NCBI GenBank assembly: GCA_910577355.1
Contig: CAJTMY010000011.1
Coordinates: 1 to 64,000, forward strand
Source of the DNA: an uncultured Muribaculaceae bacterium
Lineage (GTDB): Bacteria > Bacteroidota > Bacteroidia > Bacteroidales > Muribaculaceae
Direction: 5' to 3'
Length of the DNA: 64,000 nucleotides
In this document: positions 16,015 to 24,481 of the stretch, one piece after another
How the letters are laid out: each line of letters starts with the position of its first letter
Numbering within the stretch: position 1 is the first letter of the stretch
Program-made: the position numbers and the translations under genes
Notes under the pieces: generated by a model
The model's input: only the letters and a program-made list of their open reading frames with translations
Told to the model about the DNA's origin: nothing
Databases searched by the model: none

Positions 16015-18597
16015 ATGTTGGAAGAAGACCGTATATTTAAAATCAATATCGAGAACGAAATGAAGTCGGCCTATATCGACTACTCCATGTCGGTAATAGT
16101 GTCGCGAGCCCTGCCCGATGTGCGCGACGGCATGAAGCCCGTGCACCGACGCGTGCTTTACGGCATGAACGAGATGGGCAACACCTCCGACAAGCCGCAC
16201 AAGAAAGCAGCCAACTGCGTGGGCGAAGTCATGGGTAAATACCACCCACACGGCGACTCGTCGATCTATGGCACTGTAGTGCGCATGGCTCAGGACTGGA
16301 GCCTCCGCTACACACTTGTCGACGGCCACGGCAACTTCGGCTCGATCGACGGCGACGGCCCTGCGGCCATGCGATACACCGAGGTGCGCCTTGCCAAGAT
16401 GGGCGAGGAAATGCTTCAGGATCTCGACTCCGACACCGTAGACTTCCAGCCCAACTACGACAACTCTCGCCGCGAGCCCACTGTGCTCCCCACCCGATTC
16501 CCCAATCTGCTGGTCAACGGTGCTTCCGGCATAGCCGTGGGCATGGCGACCAACATGCCGCCCCACAACCTCACCGAATCGATCAACGCCTCGATAGCGC
16601 TGCTCGAGAATCCGGACATCACCACCGACGACCTCATAAAGATCATACCTGCACCCGACTTTCCCACAGGCGGCACCATATACGGCTACGACGGCGTACG
16701 CGAGGCCTACGAGACCGGCCGCGGCCGTGTAATCATACGCGCCAACGCCACTATCGAGCAGGAACAGAATCATGAGACAATCATAGTCCACGAGATCCCC
16801 TACGGTGTCAACAAGGCCGAGCTGATAAAATATATCGCCGAACTTGTCACCGACAAGAAACTTGACGGCATCGCCGACATCAACGACGAGAGCGATGCCG
16901 AAGGCATGCGCATAGTCATCAAGCTGCGCAGCGACGCCAACTCCAATGTGGTGCTCAACAAGCTCTACAAGATGACCCAGATGCAGTCGTCGTTTGCCGT
17001 CAACAACGTGGCACTCGTGCACGGCCGGCCCAAAACTCTCTCGCTAAAAGAGATTTTACAGGCATTCATCGAGCACCGGCACGAGGTGGTGATACGCCGC
17101 ACACGATACAAACTGGCCAAGGCACAGGAACGCGCCCACATTCTCGAAGGTCTGATAATCGCATCCGACAACATCGACGAGGTGATACAGATAATCCGCA
17201 ACACCACACGCGACGAGGATCCGCGCGAGAAGCTCAAAGAGCGCTTCGGCCTCAGCGACGCACAGGCCCAGGCAGTCGTCGACATGCAGCTCAAGCGCCT
17301 CTCGGGTCTCGAGCAGGACAAGCTGCACGCACAATACAAGGAAGTGGAAGAAGAAATCGCCGGATATGAACTTATACTCAGCGACGAGAACGTATGCCGC
17401 GAGGTGATACGCAAAGAGCTCGAAGCCGTGCGCGACACCTACGGTGACGGACGCAAGACCGTCATCGACTACAAGGGCGGCAGCTTCAACGCCGAGGCAT
17501 TCTTCCCCGACGACGACGTGATAATCACCATATCACACATGGGATACATCAAGCGCACGCCTCTGAGCGAATACCGCGCACAGCACCGTGGCGGCGTAGG
17601 CTCGCGCGGAGCGCAGACACGCGACGAGGACTTCATCGAGCATATCTACACCGCCTCGATGCATTGCTCCATGCTCTTCTTCACCGACCGCGGCCTCGTA
17701 TACAAGCTCAAGGTATACGAGCTGCCCGAAGCCACCAAGACTTCCAAAGGACGCGCCCTGCAGAATCTGCTCAACATCGAACCCGGCGACAAGGTGCGCG
17801 CATACCTCGCCTGCAAGCAGCTCGAGGATGCCGAATTTGCCGGCTCGCATTACCTCATCTTCGCCACACGCCGCGGCATAGTGAAGAAAACCGCCCTCAG
17901 CGAATACTCGCGTGTGCTCGCCAAAGGCAAGAAAGCCATACTTATACGTGAAGGGGACTCTCTCATCGGAGTCGATCTCACCGATGATACCTCCGACATA
18001 CTGCTCGCAGCCCGCAAAGGCAAGGCCAACCGCTTCCGCACCGACTCGCTGCGCGCGATGGGCCGTGTAAGCTCGGGCGTGCGCGGCATGCGACTCGCCG
18101 ACGACAACGAGGTGGTAGGCCTGATAACCATGACACCCGACTCGCCCGACACCGTACTTGTGGTATCGGAGAAAGGCTACGGCAAACGCACCGAGCTCGA
18201 CGCATACCGCCGCACATCGCGCGGCTCGATGGGCGTGAAGACACTCAATGTCACCGACCGCACCGGCGAGCTCGTGGCATTCGAGAGCGTAAACGACGAC
18301 AACGACCTCGTGATAATCAACCGCTCCGGAATGCTCATACGCATCCGTGTGGCCGACATCAAGACAGCCGGACGCGCCACACAGGGCGTGCGGCTGATAA
18401 ACCTCGACAAACGTGGCGACGAGATAGCATCGGTATGCGCCGTTCCGTCCGACCCTGAAGAAGAAGCAGAAAAGATCGACGGCGAGGAACTGCCGGAGCT
18501 CGACATCACAGCCGAAGCCGATGAAGTTGAAGAAGACGCAGACATCGAGGATGACGGCGCCGACGATGACGACAATGAATCAACACAAGACAATTAA
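16015..18597 (+). CDS. gyrA: DNA gyrase subunit A
   Basis: 860 aa, the usual length. The winged-helix/breakage-reunion domain holds active-site Tyr121 in GPAAMRYTEVR. The quinolone-resistance region reads HPHGDSSIYGTVVRMAQ (Ser82, Gly86 in place of the Asp87 seen in E. coli). The C-terminal pinwheel includes the GyrA-box region YRAQHRGGVGSRG at about 519-531. The protein ends in a strongly acidic tail of about 45 residues (EDADIEDDGADDDDNESTQ). With GyrB it introduces negative supercoils. It carries its own promoter, and the TPR gene follows 22 bp downstream. Confidence 0.97.
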   Translation: MLEEDRIFKINIENEMKSAYIDYSMSVIVSRALPDVRDGMKPVHRRVLYGMNEMGNTSDKPHKKAANCVGEVMGKYHPHGDSSIYGTVVRMAQDWSLRYTLVDGHGNFGSIDGDGPAAMRYTEVRLAKMGEEMLQDLDSDTVDFQPNYDNSRREPTVLPTRFPNLLVNGASGIAVGMATNMPPHNLTESINASIALLENPDITTDDLIKIIPAPDFPTGGTIYGYDGVREAYETGRGRVIIRANATIEQEQNHETIIVHEIPYGVNKAELIKYIAELVTDKKLDGIADINDESDAEGMRIVIKLRSDANSNVVLNKLYKMTQMQSSFAVNNVALVHGRPKTLSLKEILQAFIEHRHEVVIRRTRYKLAKAQERAHILEGLIIASDNIDEVIQIIRNTTRDEDPREKLKERFGLSDAQAQAVVDMQLKRLSGLEQDKLHAQYKEVEEEIAGYELILSDENVCREVIRKELEAVRDTYGDGRKTVIDYKGGSFNAEAFFPDDDVIITISHMGYIKRTPLSEYRAQHRGGVGSRGAQTRDEDFIEHIYTASMHCSMLFFTDRGLVYKLKVYELPEATKTSKGRALQNLLNIEPGDKVRAYLACKQLEDAEFAGSHYLIFATRRGIVKKTALSEYSRVLAKGKKAILIREGDSLIGVDLTDDTSDILLAARKGKANRFRTDSLRAMGRVSSGVRGMRLADDNEVVGLITMTPDSPDTVLVVSEKGYGKRTELDAYRRTSRGSMGVKTLNVTDRTGELVAFESVNDDNDLVIINRSGMLIRIRVADIKTAGRATQGVRLINLDKRGDEIASVCAVPSDPEEEAEKIDGEELPELDITAEADEVEEDADIEDDGADDDDNESTQDN

Positions 18598-18619
18598 CCC
18601 ATAACTCTCAATACACCAT

Positions 18620-19837
18620 ATGAACAAACAACTCATTATGGCCGCAGCAGCACTTGTAGCAGGTGCATCGGCCCTGAGCGCCCAGACCCAACTGCTCAAA
18701 CAGGCCGAAAAGAGCGGCGGTTCGCCCGCCGACGTGGTGAAGATCATCACCCCGGCCTTCTCCGATCCCGAAACTTCCAAGATGTCGCAGACATACATGA
18801 TCCCCGCCAACGCCTTCTTCAAGGAATACGACGATCTGTTCGGACTCAAGTCGCTCGGCAAGACTCCTGAAGGCGGTGACAAAAAAATGTCGGACGACCT
18901 GCTCGAGGGCTACGGCTACTACATGAAGGCTCTCTCAGTAGATACTGTTGTAGACAACAAAGGTAAAGTAAAAACCAAGAACTCGGGCAAGATCATCAGC
19001 ACTCTGAGCGGCCACGCCAACGACTTCAACAACGCCGCCCTCACATATTGGGAGCTCAAGGAATACAACAACGCATACCGCGCATGGGACGTATTCCTGG
19101 GCTTCTATGAGGATCCGCGATTCCAAGGCAAAGTTGTCGCCCAGGCCGACACCATTCTCGGCGAGATCTACTTCAACCAGGCTCTCGCTGCATGGCAGGC
19201 CGACTCACTCAACAATGCCCTCGGCGCATTCGCCAACGCGCAGCGCAAAGGCTACGGCAAAAAGCAGCTTTACGACTACGCCATGTCGGTAGCCACATTG
19301 GCCAAGGATCAGGACGCCGTTATCAAATGGGCATCGGAGGGTAACGAGAAATTCGGAGCCGAAGATCCCAATTACCTCGGCAACATCATCAACGTATACC
19401 TGCAGAACAAAGAATTCGACAAGGCATTCAACTACATCGACAAGGCCATCGCCGCCGATCCCGACAACTCACAGTACTACGTCATCAAAGGTATCCTGTA
19501 CGAGAATCAGGACAAAAAGCCCGAGGCCAAGGAAATGTTCCTCAAGGCTGTAAATCTCGACCCGCAGAACCAGCAGGCAAACTCGCTGTATGGCGCCTCT
19601 CTGTGCCAGGAAGCCTACAAGCTCAGCGACAACGCCCCCACATCGGCAGCCGAATATCAGGCTTACTTCGACAGCAAGATCAAACCCCTCTTCCTCCAGG
19701 CAAGCGAATACCTCGAGAAGGCTTACAGCATCGACCCTGAAAATTCAGGCGAGGCTCTCCGCTACCTCGAGAACATCTACTACAACCTGCACGACGAGAA
19801 GATGCAGGAAGACGTAAAACGTCGCCAGGGACTTTGA
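18620..19837 (+). CDS. Exported tetratricopeptide-repeat protein
   Basis: 405 aa with a signal peptide (residues 1-21, ending ALSAQ). TPR motifs are clearest at about 245-325 (LGNIINVYLQNKEFDKAFNY, then YYVIKGILYENQDKKPEAKE, with the DPDN/DPQN turn spacing of 34 residues). An earlier helical segment has NAALTYWELKEYNNAYRAWD. It is probably a periplasmic scaffold protein of unknown partners. It lies 22 bp after gyrA and ends at a strong terminator, so it may be the last gene of the gyrA transcript. Confidence 0.85.
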   Translation: MNKQLIMAAAALVAGASALSAQTQLLKQAEKSGGSPADVVKIITPAFSDPETSKMSQTYMIPANAFFKEYDDLFGLKSLGKTPEGGDKKMSDDLLEGYGYYMKALSVDTVVDNKGKVKTKNSGKIISTLSGHANDFNNAALTYWELKEYNNAYRAWDVFLGFYEDPRFQGKVVAQADTILGEIYFNQALAAWQADSLNNALGAFANAQRKGYGKKQLYDYAMSVATLAKDQDAVIKWASEGNEKFGAEDPNYLGNIINVYLQNKEFDKAFNYIDKAIAADPDNSQYYVIKGILYENQDKKPEAKEMFLKAVNLDPQNQQANSLYGASLCQEAYKLSDNAPTSAAEYQAYFDSKIKPLFLQASEYLEKAYSIDPENSGEALRYLENIYYNLHDEKMQEDVKRRQGL

Positions 19838-19851
19838 TCAGTCGCCCTAAA

Positions 19852-19895
19852 AAAGAACGGCAGCCCGCACATCGGCAGGCTGCCGTTCTTTTTTT
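19852..19895. terminator. Bidirectional terminator
   Basis: Stem AAAGAACGGCAGCC / GGCTGCCGTTCTTT with a 12-nt loop. T-runs follow on the plus strand and A-runs precede it. It serves the TPR gene (plus) and the LysR gene (minus). Confidence 0.88.
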
Positions 19896-19910
19896 GCGCC
19901 ATACCGATAT

Positions 19911-20813
19911 TCACAGCCACGCATTGACACGCTCCCGCACCGCCATCGAATCGCTGAGCATGCGGATGAACTGCTGCATAGAGCGCTTATGATAGCTGCC
20001 GCGCAACGTATGGACGCAACCGGCCATTTCATTTCCCGGGATGTCGAGACGCAGCGCCCGCACGCCGGCGACGTTATGGATTGTCGCCTCGCTCAGCACT
20101 GTGACAAGGCGGTGCTGCCTGATAAGAGTAAGCAGAATGTTCACCTCGTTGAGCTCGGCACGGATACGGAGGTCGGTCGGGAACCGTTCGAGCACTTTGT
20201 CGAGGGCATTACGTGCCTGAAGGCCTTTTGCCGGCAAGGCGAGCTCACATTTGGCCAGCTCCGGCATGCCGACAGACTGTTTGCCGGCCAATGGATGAAG
20301 ATCCCCCACAATGACTGCGAGGTAAGACTGAAACAGCACATGCGAGTCGACATCGGGCATAGGCTCGGAAGGACGGAATGCGAGGGCGAAGTCGACATCG
20401 CGCCGGCGCAGCATATCCATAAGCTCCGACATAGGCCGGTAAAAGATATTGAGTTTCACCTTAGGATAGGCCTTCATGAAAGTGACAAGCGTCTCGGTGA
20501 GCATCGGGCCGAAAGAGTATGTCACACCTATGTTGAGAGTGCCGCAGCTCACTTCCTTGAGATCATTGATACGGTCGGCGCACAGCTCGGCGTCGCGCAG
20601 TGTGGCGAGCGCGTACGGCAGCAGCTCGCTGCCCGCCTCGGTGAGGGCGACACTATGGCTGCTACGTATGAGCAGCTGCACGTCCAGATCCTGTTCGAGC
20701 TGCTTTATCTGCTGCGACAGTGTGCTTTGTGTCACAAAAAGCAGCCTTGCGGCCTCGGAGAAGCTGAGCGTTTCAGCTACTTTTACAAAATATCTGAGTT
20801 GACGTAGTTCCAT
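19911..20813 (-). CDS. LysR-family transcriptional regulator
   Basis: 300 aa. The N-terminal winged HTH (MELRQLRYFVKVAETLSFSE, then AARLLFVTQSTLSQQIKQLE) is followed by a LysR substrate-binding domain from about 90 (GTLNIGVTYSFGPMLTETLV). The length and layout are standard. It lies 9 bp downstream of the two-gene ThrE-type exporter on the same strand, so it may be co-transcribed with it. This differs from the usual divergent LysR arrangement. The effector is unknown. Confidence 0.93.
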   Translation of the reverse strand: MELRQLRYFVKVAETLSFSEAARLLFVTQSTLSQQIKQLEQDLDVQLLIRSSHSVALTEAGSELLPYALATLRDAELCADRINDLKEVSCGTLNIGVTYSFGPMLTETLVTFMKAYPKVKLNIFYRPMSELMDMLRRRDVDFALAFRPSEPMPDVDSHVLFQSYLAVIVGDLHPLAGKQSVGMPELAKCELALPAKGLQARNALDKVLERFPTDLRIRAELNEVNILLTLIRQHRLVTVLSEATIHNVAGVRALRLDIPGNEMAGCVHTLRGSYHKRSMQQFIRMLSDSMAVRERVNAWL

Positions 20814-20822
20814 GATGTTTAA

Positions 20823-21320
20823 TCATATAAGTCTCGAGCGCGTGGCTCTGAACGATATCCCCGGCATAAGGAATATCGGAACAGTGGCACCCACTACCAT
20901 CCCGAGCAGGATAAAGAAGCATGTGAGTCCGTTGCTCGCAAAAAGGAAGAAGTAATGGTCGAACGTCTGCTCGCCACCATAAAGACACATGACAAGAGCG
21001 CCAAACGTGCGGTAGGCATACATGCCCGGAATCATCGGCAGCAAGGATGGAAAGAGGCATGTCTCGGCCGGCACTTTGGCGTGCGGCGAAATAAGTACGG
21101 CAAGAATCCCCACCACCAACGCAGCCAACGTGGTGGCTATGACTATATGAAAGTGGACGGCCGGGGTATGCATGAGCAAAAAACGAACCGAATGCCCCAC
21201 AGCCGCTATGACGGCGCACCACAGGTATGCCTGCCGCGGAGGCCGGCTTATAGCGGCGAAACCGATAGCGGCTATCGCCGCGAACAATGCATCCTGAAAA
21301 AATTGTAATGCTAAATCCAT
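20823..21320 (-). CDS. Threonine/serine exporter, small ThrE_2-type subunit
   Basis: 165 aa with about five transmembrane helices. The ThrE_2 (DUF3815) features are present: FFQDALFAAIAAIGFAAISR at the N-terminus, VPAETCLFPSLLPMIPGMYA in the middle, and a C-terminal GMVVGATVPIFLMPG. In many bacteria this subunit pairs with a ThrE_1 (DUF1212) protein, as it does here: that gene is directly upstream, 2 bp away. I chose MDLALQFF as the start; the longer frame overlaps the upstream gene without need. The likely role is export of threonine, serine or related small molecules. Confidence 0.85.
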   Translation of the reverse strand: MDLALQFFQDALFAAIAAIGFAAISRPPRQAYLWCAVIAAVGHSVRFLLMHTPAVHFHIVIATTLAALVVGILAVLISPHAKVPAETCLFPSLLPMIPGMYAYRTFGALVMCLYGGEQTFDHYFFLFASNGLTCFFILLGMVVGATVPIFLMPGISFRATRSRLI

Positions 21321-21322
21321 GA

Positions 21323-22093
21323 TCAGAACATTCCTACATTCATTAACAGCATGCCGCAGCACAGACCGGCCGACAGGCAGCACGTGAGCACCACAGCCTG
21401 CATCAGGCGTCCCAGCGCACAGATATAGTGCCCGTCGACAAGGTCGCTGAAAGAGTTAAGAAACGGTATGCCGGGCACAAGATACAACACGCTCGAACCA
21501 ATCGCCACAGCCGGTGTCGAGCCGAATCCGAAGAGGCCGTCGCCTGCTGCAAGCACAGCCGACACAAAAGAGCACGCAAACACGACAATACGATTGTCGA
21601 CATGCTTTCCGGCCAACATCTGCCTGATGACAACCCCCGCTACCGTAGCCACAAACACCACCGCCATGGCTATGATATCGCCGCCAAAAAGGCGGCAGAA
21701 CGCAGCGTTGGCGGCACCTACAATCACCGGAAGCCATGACCGTTCGGGGCACGGAGTGGCGATTACGCGGTCGAGTTCGGCGTGTGCGTCATCGCACGAC
21801 ACGATGCCGTCGGCAACGTCCCAACTGAGACGACTGAGCCGTGTCACGGTATCATAACTTATGGGGAGCGTCTGTATCGAAGCTATCGTAGTGACAGCAT
21901 CGCCACCCTGCGGCTCGCTTACCGTGAGGTGAATATGCCGCGGCAGAATTGTCACCTCTACATCCACACCGGCCGCAACCGCCATACGCCGTATGTTCTT
22001 CTCCAGACGGATGCATGTGCAGCCGCTGCCAAAAAGCCATACGGCGTAGCGCGACATGAAGTCGCATATACGCCTCACCCGGCCGTCATTCAT
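21323..22093 (-). CDS. Threonine/serine exporter, ThrE_1 (DUF1212) subunit
   Basis: About 256 aa. A soluble N-terminal domain includes the hallmark WLFGSGCTCIRLEKNIRRMA, with the family's nucleophile-like region. It is followed by four or five transmembrane helices, with LVPGIPFLNSFSDLVDGHY matching the conserved PG-P-N-D loop. ATG 22093 (MNDGRV) overlaps the upstream small membrane gene by 8 bp. An alternative ATG at 22114 adds seven residues and overlaps it by 29 bp. It forms a two-component exporter with the ThrE_2 gene downstream. Confidence 0.87.
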   Translation of the reverse strand: MNDGRVRRICDFMSRYAVWLFGSGCTCIRLEKNIRRMAVAAGVDVEVTILPRHIHLTVSEPQGGDAVTTIASIQTLPISYDTVTRLSRLSWDVADGIVSCDDAHAELDRVIATPCPERSWLPVIVGAANAAFCRLFGGDIIAMAVVFVATVAGVVIRQMLAGKHVDNRIVVFACSFVSAVLAAGDGLFGFGSTPAVAIGSSVLYLVPGIPFLNSFSDLVDGHYICALGRLMQAVVLTCCLSAGLCCGMLLMNVGMF

Positions 22094-22283
22094 TGTCGTT
22101 GCAGGTTTCGTCATTGTCGTACGGATCTCCGGGAATAAACAGTTCCTCGCTCTCTGTGGCGAACTCTATGAGATGTCTCCGGCGTGTGCAGCCACGGCGA
22201 CGGAATTCCTCAAAGCCGCGTATCATAATCACAACAAGCGAGAAAATCGCAATGCAGATCCATGTAATAAACGGTGTGTCCAT
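22086..22283 (-). CDS. Small single-pass membrane protein upstream of the ThrE pair
   Basis: 65 aa: MDTPFITWICIAIFSLVVIM gives an N-terminal transmembrane helix, followed by a basic stretch (FEEFRRRGCTRRRH) and an acidic tail (ESEELFIPGDPYDNDETCND). I do not recognise a family. Support comes from the start preceded by an AT-rich gap, a clean TM-plus-charged-tail layout, and an overlap with the ThrE_1 start that suggests translational coupling. It could be an accessory or a regulatory microprotein for the exporter; this is inference only. Confidence 0.6.
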   Translation of the reverse strand: MDTPFITWICIAIFSLVVIMIRGFEEFRRRGCTRRRHLIEFATESEELFIPGDPYDNDETCNDNE

Positions 22284-22370
22284 ATCCTTTGTTTTTTGAT
22301 TTCTTTGCAAAGGAACAAATCACACACCTGAAAAATCATGGATTGCTAACGAAAAAATCGATAGCTGCAA

Positions 22371-22874
22371 TCAGCCTCCGGCACCGCCGAGCTCTATCAC
22401 CTCGAGGTCGCGGACATCATCGCCGTCTATGACGAGGCGCACGAGTGTGCGCTTGCGTTGCCATCCCTGCGTGCCGGCAGCACCCGGATTGATATGAAGC
22501 AGTTGCAGCTCGTGATCGTACATCACCTTGAGAATATGGCTGTGGCCGGCGACCATTATGCGCGGACGCGCATCAATAAGCATACGGCGTACACCGGGAG
22601 CATAGCGTCCCGGATAGCCGCCGATGTGTGTCATCCATACCCCTACGCCCTCTGCCCTGAAGTCTAGGACTTCGGGGCAGAGGCGTGCCACGGGGCCATG
22701 ATCGATGTTGCCACGCACCGCACGCACTGTTGGCGCTATGGCGCGCAGGCGCTGCAATGTGTCCAGGCAACCGATGTCGCCGGCATGCCATATCTCGTCG
22801 CAGCCGGAAAAGTGTATGGCATATCGGTCGTCCCAGCAGCTGTGGGTATCGCTCAGTATGCCGATGCGTTTCAT
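22371..22874 (-). CDS. YfcE/MJ0936-type metallophosphoesterase
   Basis: 167 aa, a compact calcineurin-like phosphoesterase. Metal motifs in order: GILSDTHSCW (Asp, His), EIWHAGDIGCLD (Asp), VRGNIDHG (Asn), MTHIGGYPG (His), and MVAGHSHILKV (GHSH). The LLHINPGAAG strand is also typical. Members hydrolyse phosphodiesters in vitro; the cellular substrate is unclear. The start overlaps the C1 peptidase stop by 4 bp, so they are co-transcribed. Confidence 0.92.
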   Translation of the reverse strand: MKRIGILSDTHSCWDDRYAIHFSGCDEIWHAGDIGCLDTLQRLRAIAPTVRAVRGNIDHGPVARLCPEVLDFRAEGVGVWMTHIGGYPGRYAPGVRRMLIDARPRIMVAGHSHILKVMYDHELQLLHINPGAAGTQGWQRKRTLVRLVIDGDDVRDLEVIELGGAGG

Positions 22875-24082
22875 TTTTTCAGGCCGATTTTCTTTGCGAT
22901 CGCAGCAGGCACGGCGGCCTTGTTGACGTATATGTCGACCGTCTTGGCCAGGAAGTAAGGCTCCGACACATAGAGGTAGCCGCCGTACACCTGATTGGTG
23001 TCCCAGGAATTCTTCACCTTGTAGTAGCGGTTGCCCTCGCGGTCGCGGGCGGTGCCGACTATGACCATACCGTGATCGTCGGTGGTCTCCTGCGAGTCGA
23101 ACATATCCTGACGGAGTTCCTGAGTAACCTCGATTTCATCAACGGGGCCGTTGAAGTTGAATTTATCGGCGGCGCGGTCTTTGTCGGATAATTTGACCCA
23201 GCGCGATAGCTCGGTACCGGTCATATCGCGCTCGTTCTTTCCTTTGGGCATAAGGGCCACACCGTCGTTCCACTTGAAGCCGCCTTCACTCACGTCGGCC
23301 GCCCAGCTCACAGTGTAGCCGTTGGCGAGGGCGTTGTCTACAATGGCTTTCATCTCGTCCATAGGCACGTTCATATACGGAGCCCACAGCCAGTTGTCGG
23401 GTACCTCTACCACGAATTCCTCGTAGAACGGGTGGTGCGTGAAGCTCGTTACGGCCACGTAGTCGTCGGGCGATACGCCGAGGCTCTTGGCAAAAGTCTG
23501 TGGTGTGTAAGTCTTGCCGTTGTATGTGAATGTCTCGGGCACCTCGCCGAGGTATGCGTCGAGCACACCGTCTACGGCCTTGCGCCAACCTTTTGACACC
23601 TTGCGGTTGGGCTTTTTTACGACGGTCTTGACAACGCCTTCGAGTGCGCCCTGAAGCTCGCCGTGCACATGCTTGTCCTCGCCGTATTCAAGGCCTTTGT
23701 AAGCCTCCTCCGGCATTATACCGTAACGCTTCCATACATAAGGCAGATCGAGCACCGAGCCGCCCGGACTGAAGTTGGTGTCACCATACATGCGTACATA
23801 GCGGTCAGCCTTGTCCTCATAGCATTTGCGCACCACATACATCTCGGAGAGGTCGATGGAGTCGCCGGTGGCTTTACGGATCTCATTCTCGAAGAATGCC
23901 GCCCCGGCAAAACACCAGCAGGTACCGCTCTGGTTCTGGTCCTTTACCGAAGTGCCGGGTATCACAATTTCATCTACAAATCCGAATCCTTTTACGGAAT
24001 CAGTGGCGGCGCTGTCGGCCGGAGCCTGCGCCGGCGCAGCAAGCGAGAAGCCGGCCACGGCCAATGCAATCAGTTTTTTCAT
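22871..24082 (-). CDS. Exported C1-family (bleomycin hydrolase-like) cysteine peptidase
   Basis: 403 aa with a signal peptide (residues 1-19). Papain-fold catalytic residues are visible: oxyanion Gln and Cys in VKDQNQSGTCWCFAG near residue 50-60, His in TTDDHGMVIVG, and Asn in VKNSWDTNQVYGG. The layout matches the PepC/bleomycin hydrolase (C1B) branch, but with an export signal, so it probably acts in the periplasm or at the surface. It is divergent from the small lipoprotein/ABC importer operon; each side has its own TAAATTTG promoter box. The substrate is unknown. Confidence 0.9.
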   Translation of the reverse strand: MKKLIALAVAGFSLAAPAQAPADSAATDSVKGFGFVDEIVIPGTSVKDQNQSGTCWCFAGAAFFENEIRKATGDSIDLSEMYVVRKCYEDKADRYVRMYGDTNFSPGGSVLDLPYVWKRYGIMPEEAYKGLEYGEDKHVHGELQGALEGVVKTVVKKPNRKVSKGWRKAVDGVLDAYLGEVPETFTYNGKTYTPQTFAKSLGVSPDDYVAVTSFTHHPFYEEFVVEVPDNWLWAPYMNVPMDEMKAIVDNALANGYTVSWAADVSEGGFKWNDGVALMPKGKNERDMTGTELSRWVKLSDKDRAADKFNFNGPVDEIEVTQELRQDMFDSQETTDDHGMVIVGTARDREGNRYYKVKNSWDTNQVYGGYLYVSEPYFLAKTVDIYVNKAAVPAAIAKKIGLKK

Positions 24083-24105
24083 AATGCAAGAAATTTCTTA
24101 TGTTG

Positions 24106-24113
24106 CAAATTTA
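24106..24113 (-). promoter_or_regulatory. -7 box TAAATTTG (minus) of the C1 peptidase operon
   Basis: A TAnnTTTG match followed by C, 23 bp upstream of the peptidase ATG. Confidence 0.6.
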
Positions 24114-24135
24114 ATAATAATCTGTCTATTTTCAT

Positions 24136-24143
24136 TAAATTTG
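24136..24143 (+). promoter_or_regulatory. -7 box TAAATTTG (plus) of the lipoprotein/ABC operon
   Basis: The mirror-image partner of the box at 24106-24113, with the same sequence on the other strand, 17 bp upstream of the lipoprotein ATG. The leader is therefore very short. Confidence 0.6.
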
Positions 24144-24160
24144 CACAAAAATTGAAAGGC

Positions 24161-24481
24161 ATGCCGAGATTTATACTTTTATTAGCAACCGCAGTCGTCC
24201 TCATGGCCGGCGCATCGGGGTGCGGAGCAGATTCGACCGCAACCGGCGATACGGGCGACAAACGCCGCGCCGATTCGCTGCGGTGCCGCGCCGACTCGCT
24301 TGTCGAGGCAGCACACGAAGCCGAACCGGACTGTTACCGCGGGTATTTCGGTGAGGCACTTGACCTAAGGCGGCGTGCGGCGATCCTTTCGCCTGATACA
24401 GCCGACAAGGCGGAGATAGAGTATCTCGAAAGCCGCATACAGATGATAGACACATTGTATTATTATCAGTCGAAACTATGA
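24161..24481 (+). CDS. Small putative lipoprotein upstream of an iron-type ABC importer
   Basis: 106 aa. A hydrophobic N-terminus ends in a lipobox-like GASGC near residue 21, followed by a charged helical body (SLRCRADSLVEAAHEAEPDC, then LDLRRRAAILSPDTADKAEI) resembling a single TPR-like hairpin. I do not recognise a named family. The stop overlaps the start of the substrate-binding protein (ATGA), so it is the first gene of the importer operon. A role in stabilising the operon's envelope components is possible but unproven. Confidence 0.75.
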   Translation: MPRFILLLATAVVLMAGASGCGADSTATGDTGDKRRADSLRCRADSLVEAAHEAEPDCYRGYFGEALDLRRRAAILSPDTADKAEIEYLESRIQMIDTLYYYQSKL

